From GCA-2683135 sp964507445 (lineage in GTDB: Bacteria > Planctomycetota > GCA-002687715): DNA of 64,000 bases. The translations under genes were made by a program, and so were the position numbers. The notes beneath the pieces were generated by a model. It saw only the letters and a list, made by a program, of their open reading frames with translations. It ran no database searches and had not been told where the DNA came from. How positions within the stretch are numbered: the first letter of the stretch is position 1; every line of letters begins with the position of its first letter. The DNA is taken from NCBI GenBank assembly GCA_964507445.1, contig CAZDQF010000024.1:6440-70439 (forward strand), given 5' to 3'. Below, piece by piece: positions 8,556-16,954 of this stretch.

Positions 8556-8575
8556 CCGTGGGGGTCTCGGTCCCC

Positions 8576-8604
8576 TTGCCCGACGATCTCCGCCGCTGTA
8601 CCAT
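8576..8604 (+). promoter_or_regulatory. Candidate sigma70-type promoter of feoAB
   Basis: TTGCCC (8576-8581), a 17-base spacer and TACCAT (8599-8604) form a plausible promoter. The predicted start is close to 8611, right at the edge of the palindromic operator. Confidence 0.45.
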
Positions 8605-8613
8605 GGAAGATAT

Positions 8614-8628
8614 TGAGACTGCGTCTCA
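8614..8628 (+). promoter_or_regulatory. Putative Fur operator upstream of feoA
   Basis: The perfect 6-3-6 palindrome TGAGAC-TGC-GTCTCA lies 22 bases before the feoA start and overlaps the predicted transcription start. Read as 7-1-7 it keeps the outer TGA/TCA of the classical Fur box. The neighbouring fur gene makes it the obvious operator; binding has not been shown. Confidence 0.55.
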
Positions 8629-8649
8629 TCCTGTCTGGATGGGTCACCT

Positions 8650-8892
8650 GTGATTGACAAGCACGAATCTTCCCTGTCTGACCTGGCCGCCGGGATTCTC
8701 GCGGAGGTGGTCGCCGTCGACGGCGACGCGGACCTGCGCCTGCGGCTCATGGAGCTCGGGTTCTGTCCGGACGTGAAGGTCCGTGTGGTGCGCCGCGCGC
8801 CGTTCGGCTGTCCGCTCGAGGTGGACGTGGACGGATCGCGCTTCTCCGTGCGTGACGACGTCGCCCGCGGGGTCCGTTTGCGCCATGTCTGA
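8650..8892 (+). CDS. feoA: FeoA-domain protein
   Basis: An 80-residue SH3-like FeoA protein, the small cytoplasmic partner of the FeoB ferrous iron transporter. The pattern LRLRLMELGFCPDVKVRVVRRAPFG, then a strand pair and SVRDDVARGVRL, is typical of the family. It begins with GTG (MIDKH), which suits the domain length; no strong Shine-Dalgarno sequence is present. The stop codon overlaps the feoB start by eight bases, so translation is coupled. The upstream palindrome predicts iron repression. Confidence 0.88.
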   Translation: MIDKHESSLSDLAAGILAEVVAVDGDADLRLRLMELGFCPDVKVRVVRRAPFGCPLEVDVDGSRFSVRDDVARGVRLRHV

Positions 8893-10873
8893 CTCCGAAT
8901 CCGTTTCGACGGAGCCCCTTCTGGCCCTCTTGGGCACCCCCAACGTGGGGAAGACGTCCCTCTTCAACCTGCTCACCGGGCTGCGGCAGAAGGTCGGCAA
9001 CTACCCTGGTGTGACCGTGGAGCGTCGAGAAGGGGCCGTCTCAGCGGGGGCTTCCCGTTGGCGACTCCTGGACCTCCCGGGGATCAGCAGTCTGGTGCCG
9101 CGGGCGCCCGACGAGCGCCTCGCCGCCGAGGTGTTGACGGGTGCGCACGGCCCGCACACCCGGCCGGACGGCGTGGCGGTGGTACTGGACGCATCCCGTC
9201 CTCAGAGGGGTCTGTTCCTCGCCAGTCAGGTCATGGAGTTGGGCCTGCCCATGGTCCTGGTGCTCAACATGGCCGACGAGGCCCAGCGCGATGGAGTCCC
9301 CGTCAGCGCCGAGGCCCTGCAGGGGGCGGTGGGGGTCCCGGTGGTGTCCACCGTCGCCACCTCAGCCGACGGTGTGGCAGGGTTGAAGGCCGTCCTGGCC
9401 GACCAGGCCCTGGTAGCGCCCGACCCGGCCCGCCTGGCGGACGTACCGGGCTTGCAGGGACTCCCGTCCCCGTCGCCTGAGAGGTGGTCAGCGCTTCGGG
9501 AGGTGGTCGACGAAGGCGGCCTCTCCGATGGGGAAGTGACCGCGCGTCACGCCTGGGCTCGTCGGGTGCTCAAGGAAGCCCGGCCCGTCGCCGACGTGGA
9601 TCGACGGCGCAGCGATCGGATCGATCGGGTGCTGCTCCATCCGGTCCTCGGCCCCCTGTCGTTCCTGATGGTCATGGGGCTGGTCTTCCAGGCGGTCTTC
9701 GCCTTGGCGGACGCGCCCATCGGCTGGATCGAGGGGGCCACGGAGGCTCTCGGGGGGGCCGTGGGGAGCCTGTTCTCCGAGGGGTTGCTGCGGGCGTTCC
9801 TGGTGGACGGGGTGGTGGCCGGGGTGGGCGGCGTCCTGGTGTTCCTTCCCCAGATCCTGATCCTGTTCTTCTTCATCGGGTTGCTGGAAGACAGCGGCTA
9901 CATGACTCGGGCGGCGTTCCTGGTGGACCGCCCGTTCCGATCCGTGGGGCTGAGCGGACGGTCGTTCATCCCGTTGCTGTCGTCCTTCGCCTGCGCGATA
10001 CCGGGGATCCTGGCCACCCGCTCCATCGAAGACCGCAGGGAGCGGTTCATCACCACCCTGGTGGCGCCGCTCATGACGTGCAGCGCGCGTTTGCCGGTGT
10101 ACTCCATCCTCATCGGCGCCTTCATCCCCGAAGAGACGGTCCTGGGATTCGTGGGGCTGCGGGGCCTCCTGCTGCTGGGGCTCTACCTGTTCGGGATCGT
10201 CCTCGGGGCGGCCGCGGCGTTCGTCCTCGACCGTGCTCTGCGTCGCGCCGGCCAGACCCCGACGATTCTCGAGATGGCCCCCTATCGCTGGCCGGCGGCC
10301 CGTTCCGTGGCCCTGCGGCTGTGGCACCGTGGCGGTCAGTTCGTCAAGCGAGCGGGGACGGTCATCCTGGTCATGTCCGTGGTGGTGTGGGCGCTCATGA
10401 CCTTCCCCCAGACGGAGGGTGTGGACCCGGAGGACCCGGTGGCGGTGGCGGAGGCCCAGTCCAACACCGCGGCGGGCCGGGTGGGCAAGTTCATGGAGCC
10501 GGTCATCGAACCCCTGGGCTACGACTGGCGTATCGGCGTCGGGCTGCTGGGTTCCCTGGCGGCCCGCGAGGTGTTCGTCTCCACCATGAGCGTGGTCTAC
10601 GCCGTGGAGGACACCGAGGACGAGGACCAGGCCACGGTCAACGTGGGGCAGGCCATGGAGAGGGCTCGGTGGGACGGCACGGACCGGCCGGTCTATGATC
10701 TGGCCACGGTGTTGTCCCTGCTGGTGTTCTACGCCATCGCCTTGCAGTGTGTCTCCACCGTGGCGGTGGTGTACCGTGAGACCGGCTCAGCGCTCTGGAC
10801 CGCGGGGCAATTCGTGGTCCTGACGGCTCTCGCCTGGGCCTGCGCCTGGCTCGCCTACACCCTCGCCATCTGA
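8885..10873 (+). CDS. feoB: Ferrous iron transport protein B
   Basis: A 662-residue inner-membrane Fe(II) transporter with an N-terminal G-protein domain. G1 is GTPNVGKTS (residues 17-25), the switch region holds NYPGVTVERREG, G3 is DLPG (63-66) and G4 is NMAD (about 126). The helical/GDI part follows, then about ten membrane helices with the Gate motifs (LEDSGYMTRAAFLVD; SFACAIPGI; APLMTCSARLPVY) of FeoB. The C-terminus ends within a membrane helix with no extra cysteine-rich tail, and no FeoC gene follows. The ATG at 8885 overlaps feoA. Confidence 0.96.
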   Translation: MSDSESVSTEPLLALLGTPNVGKTSLFNLLTGLRQKVGNYPGVTVERREGAVSAGASRWRLLDLPGISSLVPRAPDERLAAEVLTGAHGPHTRPDGVAVVLDASRPQRGLFLASQVMELGLPMVLVLNMADEAQRDGVPVSAEALQGAVGVPVVSTVATSADGVAGLKAVLADQALVAPDPARLADVPGLQGLPSPSPERWSALREVVDEGGLSDGEVTARHAWARRVLKEARPVADVDRRRSDRIDRVLLHPVLGPLSFLMVMGLVFQAVFALADAPIGWIEGATEALGGAVGSLFSEGLLRAFLVDGVVAGVGGVLVFLPQILILFFFIGLLEDSGYMTRAAFLVDRPFRSVGLSGRSFIPLLSSFACAIPGILATRSIEDRRERFITTLVAPLMTCSARLPVYSILIGAFIPEETVLGFVGLRGLLLLGLYLFGIVLGAAAAFVLDRALRRAGQTPTILEMAPYRWPAARSVALRLWHRGGQFVKRAGTVILVMSVVVWALMTFPQTEGVDPEDPVAVAEAQSNTAAGRVGKFMEPVIEPLGYDWRIGVGLLGSLAAREVFVSTMSVVYAVEDTEDEDQATVNVGQAMERARWDGTDRPVYDLATVLSLLVFYAIALQCVSTVAVVYRETGSALWTAGQFVVLTALAWACAWLAYTLAI

Positions 10874-10917
10874 ACGAACGTGGCATTGCCTGCGTTCCAG
10901 ATGTCGGAGAACGTCCC

Positions 10918-12129
10918 ATGAAACGGAATGCGTTGGTGTTGATGCTCGCGGCGGCGATGCTGGGTGGTTGCGGTCGGCCGGCCGAGGACCAGGACCCCGA
11001 GGGCGGGGCCGCGGCGGGTTCCGCCGGCTCTGGCGACCCTGCCGGATCGTGGCAGGACGAGGCCCGGGCAGCGGTTAAGAAGGGCGCTGAGCGGCTGGCC
11101 AGCCTGGCCAAGGACGGGCGCTGGGCCTTCGATCCCAAGTACGGCCCGGACCTGGGCACCACGGCCCTGGCCCTGAGGGCCATGCTCCAGTCCCCCGGCG
11201 CTGAGGTCGCCACCTACGGGCCGACCCTGGACTGGTTGGCGGAGAACCAGCACGAAGACGGGGGCATCTACGACCCCCGACAGGGCGTCATGACCTACGT
11301 GACGGCTTCAGCGGTGCTGGCCATGAAGGCCTCCGGGGATGCCCGCTTCGACTCCGTGACCGCTCGCGCGGCCCGCTACCTGGCCAAGATCCAGGCCGAC
11401 GAAGGAGAGAGCATCGCCGAGAGCTCGGAGAACTACGGCGGCATCGGCTACGGCAGCAAGCGCCAGTTCACCAACATGAGCACCAGCCAGTTCGCCATCG
11501 AGGCGGCGGACGCGGCCGGGTTGGAGAAGGACCACGAGTTCTACAAGAAAGCCCTTCGGTTCCTCTCCCGCAGTCAGAATCGCAGCGAATCCAACGACCT
11601 GCCGGCGCGGGAGGTGGACGGGGTGAAGGTGGTGCCCGGCAACGACGGCGGCGCCTTCTACCGCCCCGGGGAGTCCAAGGCCGGGATCGAGAAGCTGTCG
11701 GACGGACGATCCGTGTTCAGGAGTTACGGGAGCATGACCTACTCCCTGCTCAAGAGCTACCTGCTGTGCGACCTGGACCCTCGGGACGAGCGGGTCAAGG
11801 CGGCCCTGGCCTGGATGGGCGAGAACTACCAGCTGGAGTGGAACCCGGGTATGGAGCACGACACCGCCAACGGTCCGGAGTCGCGCTACCAGGGTCTCTA
11901 CTACTACTACCTGTCCATCGCTCGCTGCCTCGCCGTGGCAGAGAAGGGGAAGGTGGCCCTCCCCGAGGAACTCCAGGGCTGGCGAGAGGATTTGTCACGG
12001 GCCCTGGTGTCCCGTCAGAAGGACGACGGTGGCTGGCAGAACCACGTCGGCCGCTGGTACGAGGACAAGGAGTCCCTGTGCACCGCCTACGCCCTGATCA
12101 CCTTGCAGGCATGCCTCGGTGAGGAGTAG
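10918..12129 (+). CDS. Lipoprotein with prenyltransferase/squalene-cyclase-like repeats
   Basis: A 403-residue predicted lipoprotein. The signal ends in the lipobox LGGC with Cys18, followed by a Gly/Ala/Asp-rich linker. The rest is a run of alpha-alpha toroid repeats of the prenyltransferase/squalene-oxidase kind: GTTALALRAML, ENQHEDGGIYD, TASAVLAMKASG, RQKDDGGWQN and TAYALITLQACLG. Membrane-attached proteins with these repeats are common in planctomycete-like genomes and have no assigned reaction; the acidic DCTAE-type cyclase motif is not seen, so cyclase activity is unlikely. GGAG lies eight bases before the ATG. The last 11 bases overlap the next gene. Confidence 0.75.
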   Translation: MKRNALVLMLAAAMLGGCGRPAEDQDPEGGAAAGSAGSGDPAGSWQDEARAAVKKGAERLASLAKDGRWAFDPKYGPDLGTTALALRAMLQSPGAEVATYGPTLDWLAENQHEDGGIYDPRQGVMTYVTASAVLAMKASGDARFDSVTARAARYLAKIQADEGESIAESSENYGGIGYGSKRQFTNMSTSQFAIEAADAAGLEKDHEFYKKALRFLSRSQNRSESNDLPAREVDGVKVVPGNDGGAFYRPGESKAGIEKLSDGRSVFRSYGSMTYSLLKSYLLCDLDPRDERVKAALAWMGENYQLEWNPGMEHDTANGPESRYQGLYYYYLSIARCLAVAEKGKVALPEELQGWREDLSRALVSRQKDDGGWQNHVGRWYEDKESLCTAYALITLQACLGEE

Positions 12130-12772
12130 TTGGGGTACCGGGGTCACCCTGGTGGTAGCCGTTTCCGTGGCCGTCGGGGCCGTGGCCTGGACCCTGGTAC
12201 CCGGCGACGCCCGAGGATTTGCCGCCTCCGGCGTTCGGGTCGGGGTGCTGATGATCCTGGCGGCGGGTGTCTTCGGAGCCTCGCTCGGACAGCCGGGGCG
12301 CCGTCGCCTGATCCTGGAGCTCCTGGCGGTGGGGCTGACGGGCTTCTGGGGCCTGGCCTGGACGGGAGAATTCGGGGCCAGCGTCGTCATCTGGGGGTTC
12401 CTGCTCCTGCCCTGGTGCTGGGTGCTGCCGCTGCGAGGGGTCGGTTGGTGCGGTCTTGGGCGTCTGGTGTACCTCACGGTGGCGGCGGCGCTCCTCGGCA
12501 CGCCGTGGCTGGTTCCCCCGGCGTGGAACGAGCTCCCCGGCTGGTCCTTGGCCTGGAACCCCCTCATTCGCCTGCACGGGGTGGTCCTTGGGGAGGACTG
12601 GCTGCACGGCCCCGTCCTCTACCCGCGGGTGGGGGAGCGGTTCTACCTCTACCCAGAGGGGTTCTCAGGCTTGGCGCCTCTCCTGGGGGCCGCTGGGGCC
12701 GCGATCCTGGTGGCGCTGGTGGGGACTCGCCTGTCCCGCGGGAAGGCCGAACCCGGGGCAGAGGCCTCCTGA
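12119..12772 (+). CDS. Integral membrane protein of unknown function
   Basis: A 217-residue hydrophobic protein with about five membrane segments (near residues 9-28, 37-50, 62-79, 86-100 and 118-132) and a final helix before a short charged tail. I recognise no family. The segment between about residues 135 and 180 is soluble and aromatic (HGPVLYPRVGERFYLYPEGF). The start is a GTG that overlaps the stop of the preceding lipoprotein gene by 11 bases, so coupling with that lipoprotein is likely; the upstream open frame does not allow an earlier start in a better context. Function unknown. Confidence 0.6.
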   Translation: MRSSWGTGVTLVVAVSVAVGAVAWTLVPGDARGFAASGVRVGVLMILAAGVFGASLGQPGRRRLILELLAVGLTGFWGLAWTGEFGASVVIWGFLLLPWCWVLPLRGVGWCGLGRLVYLTVAAALLGTPWLVPPAWNELPGWSLAWNPLIRLHGVVLGEDWLHGPVLYPRVGERFYLYPEGFSGLAPLLGAAGAAILVALVGTRLSRGKAEPGAEAS

Positions 12773-12827
12773 CGCTCCACGGGACAGCGGATAACGTGGG
12801 TCCTCACCGAGCGCCGGAGAGCCCTTC

Positions 12828-13070
12828 ATGTCCCACAAGTACTTCCTGACTTTCCCCCAGGAGATCCTCAACGAGCCTGTGATCTACGCCCTGGGACGGG
12901 ATTTCGAGGTCATCCCGAACATCCGCGGGGCGTCCGTGAGCGACGATCAAGCCCTCATGGCGGTGGAGTTGGAGGGAGAAGAGGCCGAAGTGGGGCGCGC
13001 CGTAGCCTGGTTAGAGGCAAAGGGGGTCCAGATCGAGCCCCTGGCGCCGGGCGAGGACCTGAAACTGTGA
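12828..13070 (+). CDS. NIL-domain protein
   Basis: An 80-residue protein resembling the NIL domain, the ferredoxin-like module found at the C-terminus of the methionine ABC ATPase MetN and in some ferredoxins. Typical traits are the opening YFLTFPQEILNEPVIYALGR, the FEVIPNIRGASVSDDQ core and MAVELEGEEAEVGRAVAWLEAKGV. In MetN it senses methionine; a stand-alone copy could be a small-ligand sensor or a sulfur-metabolism partner, but nothing nearby confirms that. GGAG is found ten bases before the ATG, and a GATAAC hexamer about 35 bases upstream may be its -10. Confidence 0.72.
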   Translation: MSHKYFLTFPQEILNEPVIYALGRDFEVIPNIRGASVSDDQALMAVELEGEEAEVGRAVAWLEAKGVQIEPLAPGEDLKL

Positions 13071-13483
13071 GGCGCAGCCTTCGCTGCTCGTGACTCTTCG
13101 CCACGAACCTGGGGATGCCCGTATGCCTGGTGATATACGGTTCTCGTGTTTTCCCGTCGTCTTCTGACCAGCAAGTCCGGATTGGACCACCGTTGAAGCC
13201 CTCCAGGCCCGATTTCGGCGGCGATCAGGGCGTTTCTGGCCATGTATCGCGGAGGATACGGCACCGCAAAAAAAACTACGGGTGTTTCGTTGACTCACCC
13301 GAGGCGTTGAATCATATTGACCCGCATCGGTTGGCAGGCAGGTTGGGATCTGGGCTGCTGGGAGCGTGCTCCCTTTGGTCCTCAACTCCCTGGTCCCTGG
13401 CGGCTGACCGGCGGAACGCAACCGAATAGAAGGATTCGGGTGGGTTTCGAACCATCGTTACTCGGAGGAGGCAAGACTTAGCC
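13071..13483. other. 413-base intergenic leader region before the first porin
   Basis: The region is less GC-rich than its surroundings. It holds an A8 tract (13268-13275), a good promoter (13290-13318) and a leader of about 160 bases with the palindrome GGGAGC-GT-GCTCCC (13360-13373). A weak hairpin CCGTAT/ATACGG lies near 13113-13134. No convincing protein gene is seen; short frames there lack family features. Confidence 0.5.
13290..13318 (+). promoter_or_regulatory. Sigma70-type promoter of porin 1
   Basis: TTGACT (13290-13295), a 17-base spacer and CATATT (13313-13318). The upstream A8 tract could serve as an UP-like element. The predicted leader of about 160 bases is long enough for post-transcriptional control. 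Confidence 0.6.
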
Positions 13484-14968
13484 ATGAGAAAGTGGAAGGT
13501 GCTGACTGCCATTATGGCGGTGGCTTTCGTGGTCCCCGCGAGCTTCGCTCAGACGCAGGAAGACGTCCTGCAGGAGCTCAAGGCTCTGAAGTCCCGCGTC
13601 AACGCCCTTGAGGCGGAGAACGTAGAACTGAAGGGCGACCAGGGCGCACTCGAGCTGGAGAGCCAGATCAGTGCTCTGACGGATCGCCTCGTGGCCGGCA
13701 CCACGGTCAAGTCTGCGGCGAACCCCGTCACCCTCACCGGTGAGTTCCGGTTCCGTAACACCTGGAGCTTCGGCGATATGGCCGGGACCGGGGACACCGA
13801 GCACGACGGTTCTTGGACCGACAGCCTCGTCCGTCTGGGTATCCAGTACGACTTCACCCGCGACGTCACCGCGATGGCCGAGCTCCAGTCGAAGTTCGCC
13901 TTCGGCAACAACGGCGCAGCCACCAACGGCAACGGCGAGGGTGACGACGTCACCGCTTACCAGGCGTGGCTCGAGATCCGCAACCTCTTCGGTCGCGCGG
14001 AATTCTCCACCCGTACCGGTCGCCAGGAGATCGTCCTCGGGAACCAGTTCCAGTTCGGCAACGCCGACTGGTACAACGGTTTCACGTTCGACGGAACTCG
14101 TTGGGACTGGGATAGCGAGAGCTTTAGCCTCACCGGTATGGCCGTGAAGCTGAACTCCAACGACGGCGACATCAACCAGATCTCGTCGTTCAACAACAAC
14201 CACGACGACAGCGAGCTGTACAGCGTGTACTTCACGCTGAAGACCATCGAGAACCACGAGTTGGATCTCTACTGGATCTACGTCAACGGTCACGGTGGCT
14301 CCGGCGCCAACGGCACCCTGGGCGCCAACAACGCTGGCATCCTGACTTCCAACGTCGTCGACAACGAGTACTGGCACACCATCGGCGGTCGCATCGGCGG
14401 CGAGTTCCCCGGCGTGGGAGCTGGCATGGACTGGAACGCTGAGCTGGCCTACCAGTTCGGAGACCAGGACACGGGCGGCGCTGACATCGACGCGTTCGCT
14501 GCCGAGGTGGAGTTCGGCATCACCTTCAACAAGGACAGCATGTTCCGCGCCTACGCTCGGATGCTGTACGCCGAGGGCCCGGATGACGGCGATGCCGGCT
14601 ACCAGACCCTGTTCCCGAACCGCCACAGCAACAGCGGTTTCCGCGCTCGCTACGGCATCGCCGACCTGTCGCCGATGACCAACGTCTTCTCGCTCCAGGG
14701 CGGCATCCACTTCGATCCCACCGCGGATTGGACCATCGGTGCCACCGTCCTCTGGTCCGAGGCTGACGAGGCTGACGCGGCCACCGTAGTCTCTGACGAC
14801 GACTACGGTTGGGAGATCGACATCTGGGCCGAGTATCGCTACAGCGAGCACCTCACCTTCAACACGGGCGTCGCGTTCGTGTTCCCGGATGACGACAACG
14901 CTGGTGCGTTCAACCTGGACGACGACACCCACTTCATCGCCTACCTGCAGGCGCGCCTCCTCTTCTAA
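13484..14968 (+). CDS. Outer-membrane porin, copy 1 (coiled-coil stalk plus beta barrel)
   Basis: A 494-residue outer-membrane protein. A signal peptide (about residues 1-22, ending SFAQ) is followed by a short coiled coil (LQELKALKSRVNALEAENVEL to SALTDRL, about 27-70) and then a long beta-barrel of alternating strands with a C-terminal Phe (ARLLF), the usual recognition signal for Bam assembly. Asp/Asn-rich loops (NSNDGDINQ, DQDTGGADID) suggest cation or divalent-ion binding sites. It resembles alginate-export or phosphate-porin-like families only loosely. AGGAGG lies 13 bases upstream. It has its own promoter and terminator, and a close tandem copy follows. Channel selectivity cannot be told. 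Confidence 0.82.
   Translation: MRKWKVLTAIMAVAFVVPASFAQTQEDVLQELKALKSRVNALEAENVELKGDQGALELESQISALTDRLVAGTTVKSAANPVTLTGEFRFRNTWSFGDMAGTGDTEHDGSWTDSLVRLGIQYDFTRDVTAMAELQSKFAFGNNGAATNGNGEGDDVTAYQAWLEIRNLFGRAEFSTRTGRQEIVLGNQFQFGNADWYNGFTFDGTRWDWDSESFSLTGMAVKLNSNDGDINQISSFNNNHDDSELYSVYFTLKTIENHELDLYWIYVNGHGGSGANGTLGANNAGILTSNVVDNEYWHTIGGRIGGEFPGVGAGMDWNAELAYQFGDQDTGGADIDAFAAEVEFGITFNKDSMFRAYARMLYAEGPDDGDAGYQTLFPNRHSNSGFRARYGIADLSPMTNVFSLQGGIHFDPTADWTIGATVLWSEADEADAATVVSDDDYGWEIDIWAEYRYSEHLTFNTGVAFVFPDDDNAGAFNLDDDTHFIAYLQARLLF
14357..14571 (+). repeat. 215-bp identical tract, porin copy 1
   Basis: Identical base for base to 16082-16296 in porin 2 (offset 1725). The first mismatch at the 3' side is C14572 against T16297. 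Confidence 0.9.
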
Positions 14969-14992
14969 ATACCGAAGAGCCAAGGTGAAACG

Positions 14993-15026
14993 AAAAAAGG
15001 GTCGCTCCTCGGAGCGGCCCTTTTTT
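14993..15026 (+). terminator. Rho-independent terminator of porin 1
   Basis: A 14-bp stem (A6, GGG, TCGCT paired with AGCGG, CCC, T6) with loop CCTCGG starts 24 bases after the stop. The A-tract/T-tract symmetry could also work on the other strand. Confidence 0.85.
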
Positions 15027-15130
15027 CATTGAACGCGCGAGCGACCCCGTCTCGGGAGGAGGTCGAAGACGCTGGATGGTCGTCACCAACAGACAGCGGG
15101 AGGCGCGACCCAAGTAGTTGCAACTGTTCG

Positions 15131-15159
15131 TTGACCCAGGCTCAGGGCGGGAGTAGAAG
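15131..15159 (+). promoter_or_regulatory. Sigma70-type promoter of porin 2
   Basis: TTGACC (15131-15136), a 17-base spacer and TAGAAG (15154-15159). The predicted leader is about 37 bases, far shorter than that of porin 1. Confidence 0.55.
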
Positions 15160-15202
15160 GGACCGACCAAAGGGAACTCGAGGTCCTTTACGAGGAGGTG
15201 AA

Positions 15203-16714
15203 ATGAAGACCAATAGATGGAGCGTCCTTGGCCTGTGCATGGCCGCGGTGCTGATGGCGTCAACGGGTTTTGCCCAGGTCCAGCCGGACGTGCTGAAAGA
15301 GATTGAGGCGATGAAGGCCCGTGTCAACGCTCTCGAGGCGGAGAACGCTGCGCTTCAGGGTGATGGGGATGAGCTTGAATTGGACAGCCAGATCAGCGCG
15401 CTGACCGACCGCTTGATGGCCGCGACTACGGTGAAGTCAGCGGCAAACCCGGTGACGATGAGCGGTGAATTCCGGTTCCGGAACTCGTGGAGCTTCGGCG
15501 ACGGCGGCTTGCTCAATGGATTCGACGAGCACGACGGATCATGGACTGATTCGCTGGTGCGACTGGGATTCCAGTACGACTTCACCCGCGACGTCACCGC
15601 GTTCATGGAGTTGCAATCCCATTGGGCCTACGGCGATGCCAGCAGCCAGACGAACCCCCCGGTCAGCCAGACCCAGGGGCGCGAAGGGCTGACGGCAAAC
15701 GCCTATCAGGCGTGGCTCGAGATTCGGAATCTCTTTGGGCGCGCGGAGTTCTCAACCCGCACCGGACGGCAGGAGATCGTCCTCGGCAACCAGTTCCAGT
15801 TCGGGAACGCCGACTGGTACAACGGCTTCACGTTTGACGGAACCCGTTGGGATTGGGACAGCGAGAGCTTCAGCCTTACCGGGCTCGCGCTGAAGTTGAA
15901 CTCCAATGATGGTGACATCAACCAGATCTCGTCGTTCAACAACAACCATGACGACAGTGAACTCTACTCGGTGTACTTCACGCTCAAGACCATCGAGAAC
16001 CACGAGCTGGATCTCTACTGGATCTACATCAACGGACATGGCAACGGTGCCACGGGTACCCTGACCAACTTCAACAACACGGTCGACAACGAGTACTGGC
16101 ACACCATCGGCGGTCGCATCGGCGGCGAGTTCCCCGGCGTGGGAGCTGGCATGGACTGGAACGCTGAGCTGGCCTACCAGTTCGGAGACCAGGACACGGG
16201 CGGCGCTGACATCGACGCGTTCGCTGCCGAGGTGGAGTTCGGCATCACCTTCAACAAGGACAGCATGTTCCGCGCCTACGCTCGGATGCTGTACGCTGAG
16301 GGCCCGGATGACGGCGATGCCACCTACCAGACCCTGTTCCCGAACCGTCACAGCAACAGCGGTTTCCGCGCTCGCTACGGCATCGCGGACCTCCAACTGA
16401 TGACGAACGTGTTCTCCCTCCAGGGCGGCATCCACTTCGATCCCACCGCGGATTGGACCCTCGGTGCCACCGTCCTATGGGCTGAGCCGGATGAAGACGC
16501 CGTGGTTACCAGTGGTGGTATACCGGCGGGCTTCATCGACGCGGATGACGACTACGGCTGGGAGCTCGACGTCTGGGCCGAGTACCGTTACAGCGAGAAC
16601 CTGACGTTCAACGCTGGTGTCGCGTTCGTCTTCCCGGACGACACCAACTCGGGATTGGTGACCGACGACGACACCCAGTTCATTGGCTACCTGCAGGCCC
16701 GCCTCCTGTTCTGA
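15203..16714 (+). CDS. Outer-membrane porin, copy 2 (tandem paralogue)
   Basis: A 503-residue paralogue of the preceding porin with the same plan: signal peptide (ends TGFAQ), coiled coil (LKEIEAMKARVNALEAENAAL to LTDRL), beta barrel and C-terminal LLF. The start at 15203 has GAGGAGGTG five bases upstream, an excellent ribosome-binding site; an earlier in-frame start at 15029 would put 58 non-signal residues before the signal peptide and is rejected. The copies differ mostly in loops (for example TNPPVSQTQGREG against NGAATNGNGEG). One internal stretch of 215 bases is identical in both genes, although flanking equally conserved protein segments carry many silent differences. Confidence 0.82.
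   Translation: MKTNRWSVLGLCMAAVLMASTGFAQVQPDVLKEIEAMKARVNALEAENAALQGDGDELELDSQISALTDRLMAATTVKSAANPVTMSGEFRFRNSWSFGDGGLLNGFDEHDGSWTDSLVRLGFQYDFTRDVTAFMELQSHWAYGDASSQTNPPVSQTQGREGLTANAYQAWLEIRNLFGRAEFSTRTGRQEIVLGNQFQFGNADWYNGFTFDGTRWDWDSESFSLTGLALKLNSNDGDINQISSFNNNHDDSELYSVYFTLKTIENHELDLYWIYINGHGNGATGTLTNFNNTVDNEYWHTIGGRIGGEFPGVGAGMDWNAELAYQFGDQDTGGADIDAFAAEVEFGITFNKDSMFRAYARMLYAEGPDDGDATYQTLFPNRHSNSGFRARYGIADLQLMTNVFSLQGGIHFDPTADWTLGATVLWAEPDEDAVVTSGGIPAGFIDADDDYGWELDVWAEYRYSENLTFNAGVAFVFPDDTNSGLVTDDDTQFIGYLQARLLF
16082..16296 (+). repeat. 215-bp identical tract, porin copy 2
   Basis: Partner of 14357-14571. It encodes the barrel part from VDNEYWHTIGG to RMLYA. High similarity continues with scattered mismatches on the 3' side. 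Confidence 0.9.
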
Positions 16715-16742
16715 GGAGATGTGGCCGCTCGGATAGCGCAGA

Positions 16743-16776
16743 GGAGGGTTGCCCGGATCGGCGGCCCTCCTTTTTT
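16743..16776 (+). terminator. Rho-independent terminator of porin 2
   Basis: An 11-bp stem GGAGGGTTGCC / GGCGGCCCTCC with loop CGGATC, followed by T6. It lies 28 bases after the stop codon. Confidence 0.88.
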
Positions 16777-16954
16777 GTCGCCAAAGCGCCGAAGAGCGGG
16801 CGTGCGGCGGGCAGGGCGGCCAGCTCAGGCAACCACGAGACTGGGCCGGTCTTGCGGCCCACCGTAGGTCGTAAACGGTTTGCAGATAATCTCTTACTGC
16901 GGCGCGTTTGCGATAGAGGCGTGGCTGGACCCAGTTCTTCTATATTGACGAGGT

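Noticed and set aside
13115..13429. Possible small gene of 104 codons in the spacer before porin 1
   Set aside because: It crosses the promoter of porin 1 and has no ribosome-binding site or similarity. The spacer is better read as a regulatory leader.
15029..15202. Upstream in-frame start for porin 2 adding 58 residues
   Set aside because: The added part is not a signal peptide, it contains the predicted promoter, and the ATG at 15203 has a strong ribosome-binding site and begins a clean signal peptide.
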